Shown here piece after piece: positions 62,303 to 64,000 of a stretch of DNA of 64,000 bases (position 1 is its first letter; the number at the start of each line of letters is the position of its first letter). The notes beneath the pieces were generated by a model that was not told the DNA's origin, ran no database searches, and was given only the letters and a program-made list of their open reading frames with translations. Made by a program: the position numbers and the translations under genes. This stretch comes from Rhodopseudomonas pentothenatexigens. GTDB taxonomy: Bacteria > Pseudomonadota > Alphaproteobacteria > Rhizobiales > Xanthobacteraceae. The stretch spans positions 124,001 to 188,000 of the forward strand of contig NZ_UFQQ01000003.1 in the NCBI RefSeq assembly GCF_900218015.1, in the 5' to 3' direction.

Positions 62303-62836
62303 TCAGCGACCGGCCAGCACCGGCAGGCCGAGCATCGACGAGAACGGCGCCGGATTGTTGATCAACTGGGCCGAGGCCTTCTGATTGGCGGCCAGCGAGG
62401 ACCAGGCATCCTGGTTCTTGGTCAGCGCCGACCACGGCTTCTGGCTGGCGGCCAGCGACGACCAAGGCTTCTGCGAGGCCGACAGCAGCGGGCCGAACAT
62501 CGAGGACAGGAAGAAGTTCGGGCTGGTCAGCTCGGGGAAGATCCCGCCCAGGGTGGTGCGGGAGTCGGTCAGCCGCGGCGCGCCGGTCAGGCGGGTGGAC
62601 GAATCCGTCAGCGAGGCGCTGCCGCCATGGCGGCTGGAAACGTCCCGGATCGCGCCGTGGCGGTTGAGGATGGCGTCGGCCTGACCGCCCTTGCCGAACG
62701 GCGGGTCGACCGTCACCACGGTACCGTCCTTGTCACTGGAGACAATCGCGGCGTTGCTAAACGAAGCCGCCTTCAACTCCGCGACAGCCGCCTGCGCCTT
62801 GGCGACGTCCTGATACACTTTGAAGATCTGCGTCAT
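62303..62836 (-). CDS. Stress-protein-like N-domain with C-terminal 10-residue repeats
   Basis: 177 residues. Residues 1-62 (IFKVYQDVAKAQAAVAELKAASFSNAAIVSS) resemble the beta-alpha-beta unit of GSP17M/YflT-type general-stress proteins. Residues 121-170 form five in-phase decapeptides: SQKPWSSLAA, SQKPWSALTK, NQDAWSSLAA, NQKASAQLIN, NPAPFSSMLG. A Ser/Thr-rich linker joins the two parts. No signal peptide. The gene has its own terminator and stands alone. Function unknown; the repeats may form a helical or beta solenoid surface. Confidence 0.7.
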   Translation of the reverse strand: MTQIFKVYQDVAKAQAAVAELKAASFSNAAIVSSDKDGTVVTVDPPFGKGGQADAILNRHGAIRDVSSRHGGSASLTDSSTRLTGAPRLTDSRTTLGGIFPELTSPNFFLSSMFGPLLSASQKPWSSLAASQKPWSALTKNQDAWSSLAANQKASAQLINNPAPFSSMLGLPVLAGR

Positions 62837-63348
62837 TACTACCTTCCTCTAGAGTGATGCGTTGGTTGGAATTTCAGTCTTTGACCGACAATTCGTTGGC
62901 AACCCACCCAGTTCCCAACTTGGCATAGTTTCGCGACGCGGCAAGCCTTGCAAACACTCGGCTACCGGCGGCATCGCGCCGCAGCAGAACCTGCTTGCTT
63001 GCAGTAAACAATCACTTGCGATCAAGTCGGTTCGACCATCTCCAGACGCGTCGACAATTCACGAATTCGTTGATCGGTAGTCTGGTATAGTTTTCGTCGA
63101 GTCGACGCCCTGTCGACGAACCTGTCACCGCCGCGATTCCTGCCGGGCCGGATCTTGCCGGCTGTCTCCGACAGTCGAATGACTCTGAAGCCACAGGCGC
63201 CGCCGGAGCCCTGGTTGAAGATTACCCCGGCGGCCATCGGTTCACGGCGCTGACGCACGACTGTGCAACCACGGCGGTTCGGATGCGGTGACGCTCGGAA
63301 CAAAGCCGCGCCCTACCGCGTCAGAGACCGACATGGGGAGACAGGTGA
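62837..63348. other. Intergenic stretch between repeat-protein gene and GH13 gene
   Basis: About 510 bases with no supportable gene. It must hold two divergent promoters. GGAAC at 63297-63301 followed 17 bases later by CGTC (63319-63322) is near the EcfG general-stress pattern GGAAC-N16/17-CGTT, 27 bases before the GH13 start; this match is weak. Confidence 0.35.
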
Positions 63349-64000
63349 ATGGAAACTGTTGCGAGCGCGTCGTGGTGGGCGGCGGGGGTGCTGTATCAGA
63401 TCTATCCGCGTTCGTTTCAGGACAGCAACAGCGACGGCATCGGCGATCTGCGCGGCATCATCGATCGGCTCGGCTATCTGTCCGATCTCGGCGTCGATGC
63501 GATCTGGCTGTCGCCGATCTTTCCGTCGCCGATGGCCGACTTCGGCTACGACGTCGCCGATTATGTCGGCATCGATCCGATCTTCGGCACCATGGACGAT
63601 TTCGACGCGCTGGTGCTCACCGCGCACGCCCGCGGGCTCAAGGTCATCCTCGATCTGGTGCCGAACCATTCGTCCGACCAGCATCCTTGGTTCATCGAGA
63701 GCCGGTCGTCTCGCGACAATCCGAAGCGTGATTGGTACATCTGGCGCGATCCGGCGCCGGACGGAGGGCCGCCGACCAATTGGCTGTCCGAGTTCGGCGG
63801 CAGCGGCTGGGAATACGACGACGCCACCGGCCAATATTATTATCATGCCTTTCTGAAGCAGCAGCCCGACCTCAACTGGCGCAATCCGCAAGTGCGGGAT
63901 GCGATCTACCAGGCGATGCGGTTCTGGCTGCGCAAGGGCGTCGACGGCTTCCGGGTCGATGTCATCTGGCATCTGATCAAGGACGATCAGTTCCGCGACA
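63349..64000 (+). CDS. GH13-family alpha-glucosidase (partial, cut by window edge)
   Basis: The first 217 residues are visible. WWAAGVLYQIYPRSFQDSNSDGIGDLRGIIDRLGYLSDLGVDAIWLSPIFPSP and KVILDLVPNHSSDQHPWF (the region I of GH13 with DxxxNH) are diagnostic, and GVDGFRVDVIWHL is conserved region II with its catalytic Asp. It resembles oligo-1,6-glucosidase or alpha-glucosidase types that cut short alpha-glucans, sucrose or trehalose-like sugars in the cytoplasm. No signal peptide. ATG 63349 follows GGGGAG. Confidence 0.9.
   Translation, partial: METVASASWWAAGVLYQIYPRSFQDSNSDGIGDLRGIIDRLGYLSDLGVDAIWLSPIFPSPMADFGYDVADYVGIDPIFGTMDDFDALVLTAHARGLKVILDLVPNHSSDQHPWFIESRSSRDNPKRDWYIWRDPAPDGGPPTNWLSEFGGSGWEYDDATGQYYYHAFLKQQPDLNWRNPQVRDAIYQAMRFWLRKGVDGFRVDVIWHLIKDDQFRD

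Noticed and set aside
62837..63348. EcfG-type promoter before the GH13 gene
   Set aside because: GGAAC-N17-CGTC is one base off the -10 pattern and alone is weak evidence, so it is only mentioned and not called as a promoter.

Overview
The window reads as chromosome of a high-GC alphaproteobacterium of the Bradyrhizobium/Rhodopseudomonas group, most likely Rhodopseudomonas palustris or a close relative. The basis is the GC-rich codon use, a GcrA regulator with clustered GANTC (CcrM) sites, a SAM-II riboswitch in front of metZ, the order phoR-pstSCAB-phoU-phoB, a long two-domain dCTP deaminase, and dispersed palindromic intergenic repeats of the kind found in that group. Species assignment is inference. 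I see no phage, transposase, integrase or CRISPR array.

Layout. 1-3.2 kb (minus): an FtsX/LolCE-like permease and its ATPase, with the start of a Tat-signalled protein running off the left edge. 3.4-8.2 kb: an MFS carrier, an orphan LivK-like binding protein, an ATP-grasp enzyme and two small basic proteins. 8.2-10.8 kb: btuB (vitamin B12 receptor) under a complete cobalamin riboswitch and ending in a clear terminator. 10.8-17.4 kb: a DUF938 methyltransferase, two MFS carriers, and a small catabolic group (carboxymuconolactone-decarboxylase-like protein, two acyl-CoA dehydrogenases). 17.7-22.0 kb (minus): an AapJ-like binding protein, an L,D-transpeptidase, and a CIO-type cytochrome bd oxidase (cydA, cydB, 43-residue DUF2474 subunit). 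22.5-29.4 kb: an ECF sigma factor without a visible anti-sigma partner; a three-gene phosphorelay operon (membrane kinase, REC-DUF3369-kinase, OmpR-type regulator); and, divergently, an orphan UgpB-like binding protein that may feed the kinase. 29.4-34.3 kb: a BzdR/BoxR-type regulator (HTH fused to a degenerate shikimate-kinase fold), an SDR, a polysaccharide deacetylase and a BON-OmpA protein with a small membrane partner.

34.5-42.6 kb is the phosphate regulon: YbhN-type membrane protein, phoR, a Pho box, pstS, pstC, pstA, pstB, phoU, phoB. PstSCAB imports phosphate, PhoU couples transport state to PhoR, and PhoR/PhoB acts on the Pho box. 43-48 kb holds gcrA, argD-argF, hslO and apaG. 48.3-51.3 kb is an OpgC acyltransferase followed by two SGNH-fold periplasmic proteins, the first with a degenerate active site. 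51.8-53.2 kb is metZ under a SAM-II riboswitch that continues into an antiterminator/terminator pair. 53.3-60 kb: dCTP deaminase, an MNT/HEPN toxin-antitoxin-like pair whose HEPN start looks frameshifted, a PQQ-sugar-dehydrogenase-like lipoprotein, an unrecognised 349-residue protein, a MATE exporter and an O6-methylguanine methyltransferase. 60-64 kb: tRNA-Gly(CCC), a double CAP-domain protein, three small proteins including one with five 10-residue repeats, and the start of a GH13 glucosidase cut by the right edge.

Intergenic DNA carries at least five repeat families. The clearest is a 220-bp element with TAGAGC/GCTCTA ends, present as two near-identical full copies of exactly equal length plus one shorter relative, and often sitting directly after a gene's stop codon.
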